Shown in pieces: positions 1-6,301 of a stretch of DNA of 13,474 bases. The position numbers were made by a program, and so were the translations under genes. Origin of the DNA: Rhodothermaceae bacterium (GTDB taxonomy: Bacteria; Bacteroidota; Rhodothermia; Rhodothermales; Rubricoccaceae); assembly GCA_013003465.1 (NCBI GenBank), contig JABDIZ010000190.1, positions 1 through 13,474 on the forward strand. Direction: 5' to 3'. Position 1 is the stretch's first letter. Each line of letters begins with the position of its first letter. Under the pieces are notes generated by a model, which ran no database searches, was not told the DNA's origin, and saw only the letters and a list, made by a program, of their open reading frames with translations.

Positions 1-2
1 CA

Positions 3-362
3 CCGGTGGACGCCCTGGTACTCGTCCCCCCCTCGAATACGACGTTTCGGACGTGGGCTCAGCGCTCGGTCGTCGCCAACTTCAAGCCGACGCCCTTTCA
101 GAAAGACGCGATGCACGTCTGGCTGGACCGGCTGCTGGCGATCGCTCCGATGCCCTTACCCGAGCATGGTCAGGGCTTTCGCGAAGCGCTCGACACGGCC
201 TATGCAGCGAACGACACGACCTCCTGGCGTCATCTTGCAGATCGTTTCGGGGCGACTCACGCGCTCGTGAATCAGGCGGAGGTCCTAGAGCCGCTGCCCG
301 GTCGGCCGCTCGTAGTGCACGGCCCTTGGGCGCTCTATGCCCTTCTCCCTCGGCTGCCGTGA
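3..362 (+). CDS. C-terminal part of a DUF6798-like exopolysaccharide-locus membrane protein (5' end outside window)
   Basis: The reading frame is already open at the left edge, so only the last roughly 120 residues are visible; the GTG at position 6 is just an internal valine. The visible part is soluble in character, with the motif VPPSNTTFRTWAQRSVV followed by a FKPTPF segment and a WLDRL helix. This matches my recollection of the C-terminal region of DUF6798-type proteins, large multi-membrane-span proteins found in bacterial surface-polysaccharide clusters; their exact role is not known to me. The stop TGA (360-362) overlaps the ATG of the downstream flippase by one base (TGATG), which supports coupled translation and a shared role in polysaccharide export or assembly. 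The family assignment rests on the short motif only and is moderate; that it is a real, truncated CDS is much surer. Confidence 0.7.
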   Translation, partial: PVDALVLVPPSNTTFRTWAQRSVVANFKPTPFQKDAMHVWLDRLLAIAPMPLPEHGQGFREALDTAYAANDTTSWRHLADRFGATHALVNQAEVLEPLPGRPLVVHGPWALYALLPRLP

Positions 363-1831
363 TGAACTCCCGCTCATCCTTGCGCGGCTGGCTGCACACG
401 CGTACCTCCGGGGCATTCATTCAGCCGGTGCTCACGCTCGTCAGCGGAGCCGCCTTGGGCCAAGCGGTTGTGTTCGCGGCGCGCCCCATGCTCACGCGGC
501 TTTTCACGCCGGAGGAGTTTGGCGTGCTGACCCTGTTTGTCGCGCTGACGGGTCTACTTGGCACCGTCGCGGGCGGACGCTATGACGATGCGCTGATGCT
601 ACCCGACGATCATCAGGACAGCGCAACCATCCTCGGCCTCAGCTTGGGCCTCGCTCTCATCACTTCGCTGGTACTCGCGCTGGCTCTTCCGTGGCGCGAA
701 GCCGGGACCACGCTGCTGGGCAGTCCGCTCCTCGCTCCGGCGCTCGTGCTGCTGCCGCTCACCGTGCTCGGCGTCGCGTGGGGCAGTGCATTGGAAACGT
801 GGCACACCCGCTTCGACCGCTTTGCAGTGGTGTCCACCGGCCGCGTCGCGCAGAGCGCGGTTGTCGTCGGTGTGCAATTGACCGCCGGGGCCCTCGGGGC
901 CAGCGCACTGGGGCTCGTCGGAGGCGTCACGGCGGGCTTTGGCGTGCTGGCCCTCAGCCTCCTCAGCGTGGCGCTCCTTCGCGATCGCGCACACCTCCAC
1001 TGGCCGAGCCTCGTCTCCCTTCGGGCTCACGCACGACGCCACCAGCGTTTCCCAACGTTCTCTGCGCCAGCGGCCTTTCTGAACCTGCTCTCGAAGTTCA
1101 TCCCGGCGTTCCTCCTCGCGCCGTTCTACGGCATGGCCACTGTCGGGTTGTACGGCCAGGCCTACGGTGCGCTCGCGCTGCCGGTGGGCATGGTGGCCGG
1201 CGCGGTGAGCCAGGTGTTCTTCGTCCGCGCGGCCGAAGCGCACCGCGACGACACCCTCGGGCCGTTGACGCGGATGGTCCATCGCCGCCTCGTAGCCGTG
1301 ACGCTCTTCCCTATGGCCGCGGCGGCGCTGGCCGGACCGGAGCTGTTCGCGTTCGTGTTCGGCGCCCCGTGGCGCGAGGCGGGCGTCTTCGCCCAACTGC
1401 TCGCACCATGGCTCTTTGTTGCGACCCTCGCCATGCCGCTCACGCGCGTCTTCGACGTAACAGAGCAGCAACGCGCCGATTTTGCCTTCAGCGTGCTGCT
1501 GTTCGGCGTGCAGGCGCTAACGCTTGCGAGCGTCTATCTGGCAGGAGGAAGCGCACGCCTGGCTATCGGCGCGGTCAGCGTGGCCGGCACACTCTCTCGG
1601 GTAACCCAGGTTGCGTGGATGCTGCGGCTGGCTGGCACCTCGCGGCGGCGGGCGGCGAAGGATCTGCTCCGGCACCTGGGCTACGCCGTGCCCGGCCTGC
1701 TGCCTGCGGTGGCTGTGATGGTCCTGACCCACTCGCCGCTGCTTCTGCTGCTCGCCTTCGGCCTCGGCGCCGTGGGCTACCTCCTTCTCGCAGCACGGGC
1801 AGACCGTCGGTTCTCGGACCCATCGGCCTGA
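362..1831 (+). CDS. Oligosaccharide flippase / polysaccharide biosynthesis protein (Wzx-like, MVF/MOP superfamily)
   Basis: A 489-residue, strongly hydrophobic protein with many membrane spans (I estimate about 12 to 14 from alternating hydrophobic and basic stretches), the usual size for Wzx-type flippases. The N-terminus has the typical pattern of this family: a first span with a GAALGQAVVF stretch, then ARPMLTRLFTPEEFGVLTLF, the conserved 'P-L-(L/T)-R-L-(Y/F)-(T/S)-P-E-(E/D)-(F/Y)-G' loop, followed by GGRYDDALMLP, also typical of this family. Such proteins move lipid-linked oligosaccharide repeat units across the inner membrane. I chose the ATG at 362 because it overlaps the upstream stop (TGATG) and puts the family's N-terminal motif near the start; the frame is open further upstream but those codons give an Arg/Ala-rich sequence typical of an off-frame GC-rich read. 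It is the last gene of its locus: a hairpin follows the stop directly. The sugar substrate cannot be inferred. Confidence 0.9.
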   Translation: MNSRSSLRGWLHTRTSGAFIQPVLTLVSGAALGQAVVFAARPMLTRLFTPEEFGVLTLFVALTGLLGTVAGGRYDDALMLPDDHQDSATILGLSLGLALITSLVLALALPWREAGTTLLGSPLLAPALVLLPLTVLGVAWGSALETWHTRFDRFAVVSTGRVAQSAVVVGVQLTAGALGASALGLVGGVTAGFGVLALSLLSVALLRDRAHLHWPSLVSLRAHARRHQRFPTFSAPAAFLNLLSKFIPAFLLAPFYGMATVGLYGQAYGALALPVGMVAGAVSQVFFVRAAEAHRDDTLGPLTRMVHRRLVAVTLFPMAAAALAGPELFAFVFGAPWREAGVFAQLLAPWLFVATLAMPLTRVFDVTEQQRADFAFSVLLFGVQALTLASVYLAGGSARLAIGAVSVAGTLSRVTQVAWMLRLAGTSRRRAAKDLLRHLGYAVPGLLPAVAVMVLTHSPLLLLLAFGLGAVGYLLLAARADRRFSDPSA

Positions 1832-1835
1832 AACC

Positions 1836-1869
1836 AGGCGAGGGCGCCGGATAACCGACGCCCTCGTCT
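1836..1869. terminator. Hairpin terminator between convergent flippase and bacilliredoxin genes
   Basis: Arms AGGCGAGGGCG (1836-1846) and CGCCCTCGTCT (1859-1869) pair with one G-U wobble. The stem continues after a C/A mismatch with CGG/CCG around an ATAA tetraloop. It begins 4 bp after the flippase stop and lies 18 bp before the bacilliredoxin stop, so it can serve both strands. No long T-tract follows on the plus strand; on the minus strand a short GGTTTC follows. It is therefore terminator-like by structure and position rather than by U-tract. Confidence 0.6.
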
Positions 1870-1887
1870 ACGCTGAGCCGAGGCGAC

Positions 1888-2409
1888 TCAGAGAATCGAG
1901 CGAAACGTGGAGGGCAGCTCGGCCTGCGTCTCGGGTGCTTCGGCCGGTGAAGGCTGCTCCGGGCGGGCGCTGGCCTCCGCGCCCTCGGGACCGCAGAATT
2001 GAGTGAACGCCGCGGCCAGGTCGGAGGCAATGGCTGAGGCCGAGCGGCCTTCGATGTTCCGGCGCTCGATCACGACAACCGGATCGCCGTCCTTCAGCAA
2101 CGTCATGAACGGGGACGACGGCGGAATTCCGACGAGGTACTCGCGCAACCGCGCTGTCGCTTCCAGGTCCTGCCCGGCAAAGACCGTCACGGTGCGGTCG
2201 GGCTGCACATCGAGGCCTTGCACGAGGGCGACGGCCGGACGCGCATTCGCAGCGGCGCACCCACACACGGAGTTGACGATGGCGAGCGTAGTGCCCTCTT
2301 GTGCCGCGTCCATGGCGCGGTCCACGGCCTCAGCGGTGCGCAGTTCTTCGACGCCGAGGCGCGTCAGTTCCTCACGCATGGGGGCGACGAGGGGCTCAGG
2401 ATACGGCAT
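1888..2409 (-). CDS. BrxA/BrxB-family bacilliredoxin (YphP/DUF1094 type)
   Basis: A 173-residue protein with a thioredoxin-like fold signature and the diagnostic redox motif SVCGCAAANARPA, with the CGC pair at residues 49-51. The N-terminus MPYPEPLVAPMREELTRLGV is typical of the YphP family. In Firmicutes BrxA/BrxB remove bacillithiol from S-bacillithiolated proteins; relatives in Bacteroidota and allied phyla carry the same CGC motif and presumably act as thiol-disulfide oxidoreductases in the cytosol. The core ends near a third cysteine at residue 139; the remaining ~34 residues (Ala/Pro/Glu-rich, ending TFRSIL) are beyond the family's usual ~140-residue length and look disordered. It lies 43 bp downstream of the YtxH-protein gene on the same strand, so the two are probably co-transcribed, which fits a general stress role. 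No signal peptide is visible. Family assignment is firm; substrate is inferred. Confidence 0.92.
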   Translation of the reverse strand: MPYPEPLVAPMREELTRLGVEELRTAEAVDRAMDAAQEGTTLAIVNSVCGCAAANARPAVALVQGLDVQPDRTVTVFAGQDLEATARLREYLVGIPPSSPFMTLLKDGDPVVVIERRNIEGRSASAIASDLAAAFTQFCGPEGAEASARPEQPSPAEAPETQAELPSTFRSIL

Positions 2410-2452
2410 AGTCGGAAGGAGCTAAATGATGTCTAGAGAAACGAAGGGGGAT

Positions 2453-2764
2453 TCAGCGACGCGGCGGGCGCGACAGGTCGCGGGCGAGGGCCTTACTGTC
2501 CAGCAGATCGAGATCGCTGGACAGCGGTACATGCCGGTCGGCCAGTTCGGAGGCGGTTTCGCGCACCCGCTCGGCGAGCGGCTCAGTGGCTTCGCGGGCC
2601 TGCTGCTGAGCCGCCAAGGCCGCCTCGCGCGCACTGGTGGTGAGGCGCTGGCGTGTCTGCTCTCCAGCCTGCGGCGCGGCGAGTACGCCCACGAGGTAGC
2701 CTGCTGCAAAGCCAAACACGGCCAGAAGCAAGCGGTCGAACACAGCAGCGGAGGAGGAACGCAT
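2453..2764 (-). CDS. YtxH domain-containing small membrane protein
   Basis: A 103-residue protein. One N-terminal membrane segment (about residues 10-32, with FGFAAGYLVGVLAAPQAGEQ) is followed by an Ala/Gln/Glu/Arg-rich helix predicted to be an amphipathic or coiled region. The 'G-x-x-x-G-x-L-x-A-P-x-x-G' pattern after the membrane segment is the recognisable YtxH signature. YtxH proteins are small general-stress-associated membrane proteins of unknown biochemical function. The C-terminal ~25 residues (DLDLLDSKALARDL) are not recognisable. No Shine-Dalgarno sequence precedes the ATG, which is ordinary in this lineage. It is the first gene of a likely two-gene unit with the bacilliredoxin and is divergent from the NlpC/P60 lipoprotein gene across a 214-bp intergenic space. 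Confidence 0.85.
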   Translation of the reverse strand: MRSSSAAVFDRLLLAVFGFAAGYLVGVLAAPQAGEQTRQRLTTSAREAALAAQQQAREATEPLAERVRETASELADRHVPLSSDLDLLDSKALARDLSRPPRR

Positions 2765-2921
2765 GAGGAGTCAGGGCTAGACGCGGAGAGGCGGCAGGAG
2801 ATTTGCGGAACCCCTGCCGAACCTGCCCGGCACGTATCGTTCGGCCGGGACCCGGGTTCCCCACCGCCTCCACGAATTCGCTGCAAACCGACCGGAATCG
2901 GCCGCTTCGCAACGCCCATTC

Positions 2922-2950
2922 TTGGATTTGTTCCCCCGGCGTGTATTTTC
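2922..2950 (+). promoter_or_regulatory. Possible Bacteroidota-type promoter for the NlpC/P60 gene
   Basis: TTG at 2922-2924 and TATTTTC at 2944-2950 are separated by 19 bp, resembling the Bacteroidota sigma-ABfr pattern TTG-N19-TAnnTTTG, though the -7 element matches only in part. It lies 28 bp upstream of the chosen ATG at 2979 and in a locally AT-richer patch. The rest of the 2765-2978 divergent spacer holds nothing else I recognise. Confidence 0.35.
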
Positions 2951-2978
2951 ATGCCCCCACCGCCACGTTCCTTTCTTC

Positions 2979-3764
2979 ATGCTCGGATTCCGATACGCTC
3001 CACCACGCGGTCTCAGCATCCCAGTTCTTCTCGCGGCCTTCGCCCTCTCGGGCTGTGCAGCGTTGAACCCGTTTCAGGATGTTGAGCCCGGGCCGGATAC
3101 CGCCTGGCGTGCCCCGGCACGCGCCACCTCCACGACCCGTCCGGCGGCGCGCCCAGCGTCCGGCCCCTCGGCTGAACCGGCTCGCTCCGTCCCCATCAAC
3201 CGGCCGGGGCCGCCCACCCGCTCCCCCGAGCCTGCGCCGCCCCGGCGAGCCACCTCCACGAACAACGGCGCGGCCATGCTGGCGCAGTTGGAGGAGCAAC
3301 TCCGTGACGCAGGCGAAGACTGGATCGGCGTCCCGTACCGCTACGGCGGCACCACGCGACGCGGCATCGACTGCTCGGCCTTCGTGCAGACGTTCATGCG
3401 TGACCACACGGGCCTGGACCTGACGCGTACCACCGCCACGCAGGTCCAGGAAGGCGAGGCCATTGACAAGGACGAGTTGCAGCCTGGCGACCTCGTCTTC
3501 TTCCGGCGGCGCGGCACTCGGCATGTGGGCGTCTACTTGGACGATGGCGAGTTCATCCATGCCTCGTCCAGCCGCGGCGTGACCGTCTCGAACCTGGAGG
3601 AAGGCTACTACCAGCGCCACTACTGGACCGCGCGGCGCGTTCTCGATGCGCCTGCTGTTCTGATGGCCACCAACCCTCGAAGTCGACGAGCCCATGACGA
3701 GGAGGCTGAATCCATCGGTGCCGATGAATCGGCACCCGATGGGGCCACGCGCTCGGCCTGGTAA
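2979..3764 (+). CDS. NlpC/P60 family lipoprotein (peptidoglycan endopeptidase, Spr/MepS-like)
   Basis: 261 residues from the ATG at 2979. The frame is open to 2922, but starting here gives a clean lipoprotein signal: basic n-region, hydrophobic stretch (residues 12-23) and lipobox LSGC with Cys26. Residues about 35-95 form a Pro/Ala/Arg/Ser-rich disordered linker, a periplasmic spacer. The NlpC/P60 domain spans about 105-225: catalytic Cys132 in GIDCSAFVQ, His182 in GTRHVGVYL and third polar residue His194 in EFIHASSS, plus PYRYGGTTRRG and PGDLVFF. All three catalytic positions are intact, so an active gamma-D-glutamyl-diaminopimelate (or similar) peptidoglycan endopeptidase is expected, anchored in the outer membrane on the periplasmic side. 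The ~35-residue Asp/Glu-rich C-terminal tail is not part of the family core. It is followed by a hairpin (3785-3819). Whether it acts as MepS does in growth is inferred. Confidence 0.9.
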   Translation: MLGFRYAPPRGLSIPVLLAAFALSGCAALNPFQDVEPGPDTAWRAPARATSTTRPAARPASGPSAEPARSVPINRPGPPTRSPEPAPPRRATSTNNGAAMLAQLEEQLRDAGEDWIGVPYRYGGTTRRGIDCSAFVQTFMRDHTGLDLTRTTATQVQEGEAIDKDELQPGDLVFFRRRGTRHVGVYLDDGEFIHASSSRGVTVSNLEEGYYQRHYWTARRVLDAPAVLMATNPRSRRAHDEEAESIGADESAPDGATRSAW

Positions 3765-3784
3765 CGGCTCGTTACGGCCGGATG

Positions 3785-3819
3785 CAAACGGGTGTAGTGC
3801 GAGACGCTGCACCCGTTTG
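3785..3819 (+). terminator. Long perfect hairpin after the NlpC/P60 gene
   Basis: Arms CAAACGGGTG (3785-3794) and CACCCGTTTG (3810-3819) are perfect 10-bp complements. The stem extends inward as TAGTG/CGCTG with two G-U wobbles around a CGAGA loop, giving a 15-bp RNA stem. It begins 21 bp after the stop and is followed by TATATTTCC. The position suggests termination of the upstream transcript, but the right arm abuts a promoter-like TATATTTC, so a role as an operator dyad is also possible. Confidence 0.6.
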
Positions 3820-3827
3820 TATATTTC
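3820..3827 (+). promoter_or_regulatory. Possible -7 promoter element for greA
   Basis: TATATTTC matches the Bacteroidota -7 consensus TAnnTTTG at 7 of 8 positions. No clear TTG lies about 19 bp upstream; that space is occupied by the loop of the preceding hairpin. If used, transcription would begin near 3834, just before the terminator hairpin at 3841-3881 in the greA leader. Confidence 0.35.
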
Positions 3828-3840
3828 CTCCGTACACCAT

Positions 3841-3881
3841 CGCCGCGGATCCCGATCCTGATCGGGGCGTGGCGTTTTTTT
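3841..3881 (+). terminator. Intrinsic terminator just upstream of greA (possible leader attenuator)
   Basis: The lower stem CGCCGCG (3841-3847) pairs with CGTGGCG (3868-3874, one G-U). A GA bulge and a U-G pair follow, then the upper stem CCCGAT (3851-3856) with ATCGGG (3861-3866) around a CCTG loop. The stem is followed immediately by seven T (3875-3881). This is the best intrinsic terminator in the window. It ends 33 bp before the greA ATG, leaving little room for a separate downstream promoter, so it either ends NlpC/P60 readthrough or attenuates greA itself. Confidence 0.8.
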
Positions 3882-3914
3882 ATCGCGTCCCGTTTCCGAC
3901 CGAACCGGCTGCTC

Positions 3915-4391
3915 ATGAGCACCAGCACCGTTTACCTCACCGCCGAAGGCTTCCAGAACCTGAAGGACGAACTGAAGCACGCCCGTACGGTGGAGCGACA
4001 GCAGATCGCCAACGACATCGCCGAAGCGCGGGCCCAGGGCGACCTCTCCGAGAATGCGGAGTACGACGCTGCCAAGGAAGCCCAAGGCCACCTCGAAGCT
4101 CGTATCGCGAAGCTCGAAGAGACCATCGCCAACGCGCGCGTGGTAGACGAGAGTGAGGTGGATGCCTCCACCGTGCGCATCCTCTCCATCGTGCAGGTCA
4201 AGAACCACAAGGTCAACAAGGAGCAGACCTACACCCTCGTGGCCGCAGAAGAGGCCGACTTCGCTCAGGGCAAGATTTCGGTGACGAGCCCCATCGGGCG
4301 CAGCCTTCTGGGCAAAGCCGAGGGAGACATCGTCGAAGTGAAAGTGCCCGCAGGGAAAGTGAAGCTGGAGATCCTGTCCATCAGCCGATGA
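3915..4391 (+). CDS. greA: Transcription elongation factor GreA
   Basis: A 158-residue protein, the standard GreA length. The N-terminal coiled-coil (about residues 1-78) carries the invariant tip motif GDLSENAEYDAA; Asp43 and Glu46 correspond to the E. coli Asp41/Glu44 pair that coordinates the catalytic Mg ion in the RNA polymerase secondary channel. The C-terminal FKBP-like domain (about 80-158) ends with the family pattern SPIGRSLLGKAEGDIVEVKV. GreA stimulates cleavage of the 3' RNA of backtracked RNA polymerase and so rescues arrested elongation and improves fidelity. The start gives the usual N-terminus MSTSTVYLTAEGFQNLKDEL. It is the first gene of a likely unit with mtgA, whose GTG start lies 4 bp after this stop. 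The leader contains a strong terminator-like hairpin at 3841-3881, suggesting attenuation. Confidence 0.98.
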   Translation: MSTSTVYLTAEGFQNLKDELKHARTVERQQIANDIAEARAQGDLSENAEYDAAKEAQGHLEARIAKLEETIANARVVDESEVDASTVRILSIVQVKNHKVNKEQTYTLVAAEEADFAQGKISVTSPIGRSLLGKAEGDIVEVKVPAGKVKLEILSISR

Positions 4392-4395
4392 GGCC

Positions 4396-5118
4396 GTGGC
4401 CGTCGCAACTGCCGAGAAACGTCCGCCTGCCGCGACCCGCCGGGGGCCGCTGCACTGGCTCGGGCGCCTCGTTCGTGCGCTCCTCCTGCTCGGGCTGGGC
4501 TACTTCATCGCCTGCACGCTACTGCTGATTGCGTACCGCTTCATCCACCCGCCCCTCACGATGGTCCAGGCCCAGCGGTGGGTCGAGTCGTGGGGCGCCG
4601 ACGAGCCCTACACCTTCCGCTATCAACCGGTCGATGCGGAAACGATGGCGCTCGTCGCTCGGCAGGCGGCCGTCGCCTCCGAAGACGCCCGCTTCTACAC
4701 GCACGGCGGCATCGACTGGATCGAACTCGAACGCGCCCGTGAGGACGCCCGGCAGCGCGGCACCGCCCCACGCGGCGCCTCGACGATCACACAGCAACTC
4801 GTTAAGAACCTCTTTCTAACGACGCACCGCTCCTACCTCCGCAAGGGCCTGGAAGTCCCGCTGACCTATCTCGCCGAGTTCGTCCTGCCCAAGGAGCGCA
4901 TCCTGACGCTCTACCTGAACGTGGTGGAATGGGGCCCAGGCGTGTACGGCCTCGACGAGGCGGCAGCATATCACTACAGCACTTCGGCACGCGCCCTCTC
5001 CCGTGATCAGGCAGCACGCCTTGTTGCCTGCCTCCCGGCTCCACGCGACCGCCGTCCACGAGACATGAGCCGCACCGCTGCCCGCATCCAGACGCGGATG
5101 CGCCAGATGGGCTGGTAA
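4396..5118 (+). CDS. mtgA: Monofunctional biosynthetic peptidoglycan glycosyltransferase (GT51)
   Basis: 240 residues, the usual MtgA length. A basic N-terminus and one membrane span (about residues 27-47) are followed by the GT51 domain. Motif 1 is ASEDARFYTHGGIDW with the catalytic Glu96 in the ED pair; motif 2 is RGASTITQQLVKNLFLT; motif 3 RKGLEVPLTYLAE and motif 4 KERILTLYLNVVEWGPGVYG follow. No transpeptidase domain is present, so this is the stand-alone enzyme that polymerises lipid II into glycan strands at the outer face of the cytoplasmic membrane. The start is GTG, 4 bp after the greA stop; no ATG in frame fits better, and starting here retains a normal cytoplasmic tail before the membrane span. 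Its pairing with greA suggests co-transcription; with the nearby NlpC/P60 hydrolase gene the area has a cell-wall theme. Confidence 0.95.
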   Translation: MAVATAEKRPPAATRRGPLHWLGRLVRALLLLGLGYFIACTLLLIAYRFIHPPLTMVQAQRWVESWGADEPYTFRYQPVDAETMALVARQAAVASEDARFYTHGGIDWIELERAREDARQRGTAPRGASTITQQLVKNLFLTTHRSYLRKGLEVPLTYLAEFVLPKERILTLYLNVVEWGPGVYGLDEAAAYHYSTSARALSRDQAARLVACLPAPRDRRPRDMSRTAARIQTRMRQMGW

Positions 5119-5199
5119 GAAGATTGACGGGAGCAGGGTGAAGTCAGACGGTCTCGTCCCATTCCCTTTCTCACTTCACCCTTCTAACTTCTTCCTTTC
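5119..5199. repeat. Intergenic hairpin built from degenerate heptamers (GAAGNNN / NNNCTTC)
   Basis: Between mtgA and the aldolase gene, perfect 10-bp arms AGGGTGAAGT (5135-5144) and ACTTCACCCT (5173-5182) enclose a 28-nt loop. The right half reads in a 7-base phase: CCCTTTC, TCACTTC, ACCCTTC, TAACTTC (5164-5191), then TTCCTTTC. The left half reads in the same phase on the opposite sense: GAAGATT, GACGGGA, GCAGGGT, GAAGTCA, GACGGTC (5119-5153). It has the form of a short tandemly repeated repetitive element; no protein start fits inside it. Confidence 0.6.
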
Positions 5200-5200
5200 G

Positions 5201-6214
5201 ATGGTTGATCTGCGCTCCGACACGGTAACCAAGCCCTCCCCCGCCATGCGTCAGGCGATGGCAGAGGCGGAGGTCGGCGACGATGTCTTTGGCGAAGACC
5301 CCACCGTGCATCGCCTCCAAGCACGCGTCGCGGAAGTGCTCGGGAAAGAAGCGGCCCTGTTCGTGCCAAGCGGCGTGATGGGCAACCAGATCGCCCTCAA
5401 GCTGCACACACAGCCCGGCGACGAGGTAGTAGTGGCCGAGCGAAGCCATATCTACCACTACGAGTCCGGCGCGCCGGGCCTAATTTCGGGCGTCCAACTC
5501 CGCCCCGTCGGCGATGCGACGGGCATCCTCACTCCGGAGGAGGTCACCACCGTCGTCCGGGGCGCGCCCGACTGGGAGCCCCGGACACGCCTACTCTGCC
5601 TCGAAGACACGATCAACAAGGCCGGCGGACGGATTTATCCGCTGGACACCTTGCAGGCCGCCACTAAGGCTGCCCGCACCCACGGACTCGCCCTCCATCT
5701 CGACGGCGCCCGGCTCTGGAATGCCGCCATCGCCACCGACACACCCGAGGCCGAGATCGCCGCGCCGTTCGACACGGTCAACGTCTGCCTCTCGAAGGGA
5801 CTCGGTGCCCCGGTGGGCTCGGTGCTGGCCGGGTCGGGGGCGCTGATGCGCGCGGCGCGGCGGATACGGAAAGCCCTCGGCGGAGGCATGCGGCAGGTCG
5901 GTCTCCTCGCCGCTGCCGGACTCTACGCACTGGACCACCACCGCGCCGGGCTCGCTGACGATCACACCTGGGCGCATCGGTTTGCCGATGCCTTGGAGGC
6001 AACGGGTGCCTTCCGCGTCGTTCCGCCGGAAACCAACATCGTGCTCTTCGATACGCTCCGTGAGGAGGCAGAGACAGCTCTGCACCGACTGGCGGCTGCT
6101 GGCATTCGCGTCGTACCATTCGGCCCGGCTACACTGCGTGCCACCTTCCACCGCGACGTGACGGAGAGCGACCTAACGCATGCGCTCGATATGCTACCGC
6201 GCCTCTATGCGTGA
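5201..6214 (+). CDS. ltaE: Low-specificity L-threonine aldolase (fold-type I PLP enzyme)
   Basis: 337 residues from the ATG at 5201, which gives the canonical family start MVDLRSDTVTKPSPAMRQAM; an in-frame GTG at 5138 would add 21 residues encoded by the repetitive hairpin and is rejected. Family marks in order: GDDVFGEDPTVHRLQ (26-40), LFVPSGVMGNQIAL (53-66), HIYHYESG (83-90), LCLEDTINKAGGRIYPL (132-148), HLDGARLWNAA with Asp168 that contacts the PLP pyridine nitrogen, and CLSKGLGAPVGSVLAG with Lys199 as the Schiff-base lysine. The enzyme cleaves threonine and allo-threonine to glycine and acetaldehyde in the cytosol and can supply glycine. It follows mtgA in the same direction across an 82-bp heptamer-repeat spacer, so co-transcription with greA-mtgA is uncertain. 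Stereospecificity (L versus L-allo) cannot be told from the sequence. Confidence 0.95.
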   Translation: MVDLRSDTVTKPSPAMRQAMAEAEVGDDVFGEDPTVHRLQARVAEVLGKEAALFVPSGVMGNQIALKLHTQPGDEVVVAERSHIYHYESGAPGLISGVQLRPVGDATGILTPEEVTTVVRGAPDWEPRTRLLCLEDTINKAGGRIYPLDTLQAATKAARTHGLALHLDGARLWNAAIATDTPEAEIAAPFDTVNVCLSKGLGAPVGSVLAGSGALMRAARRIRKALGGGMRQVGLLAAAGLYALDHHRAGLADDHTWAHRFADALEATGAFRVVPPETNIVLFDTLREEAETALHRLAAAGIRVVPFGPATLRATFHRDVTESDLTHALDMLPRLYA

Positions 6215-6301
6215 GACGTCGGCGCACCGGTCGTTTTCATCGAACGAGGCGGAACCGCTCGGGCATCCGGGGATCAGAAGAGAGACTCATCCGCTCCGTT
6301 C

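Noticed and set aside
599..1471. A 290-codon minus-strand frame opposite the flippase
   Set aside because: It is rich in Glu/Arg/His/Gln repeats typical of the antisense of GC-rich hydrophobic codons; nothing is recognisable.
691..1854. A 387-codon plus-strand frame inside the flippase gene
   Set aside because: It is an Arg/Pro/Ala-rich off-frame read of a clear membrane protein gene, with no domain and no start context.
2426..3085. A 219-codon plus-strand frame over the YtxH gene and the divergent spacer
   Set aside because: It covers the YtxH signature on the other strand and runs out of frame into the lipoprotein signal peptide.
2949..4208. A 419-codon open frame on the minus strand across the NlpC/P60 and greA genes
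   Set aside because: It is antisense to two well-identified genes and their terminators, has no recognisable domain, and its Arg/Gly/His-rich composition is that of a GC-rich shadow.
5138..5200. N-terminal extension of threonine aldolase from a GTG at 5138
   Set aside because: The extension is encoded by the heptamer hairpin, and the family start MVDLRSDTVTKPS begins at 5201.
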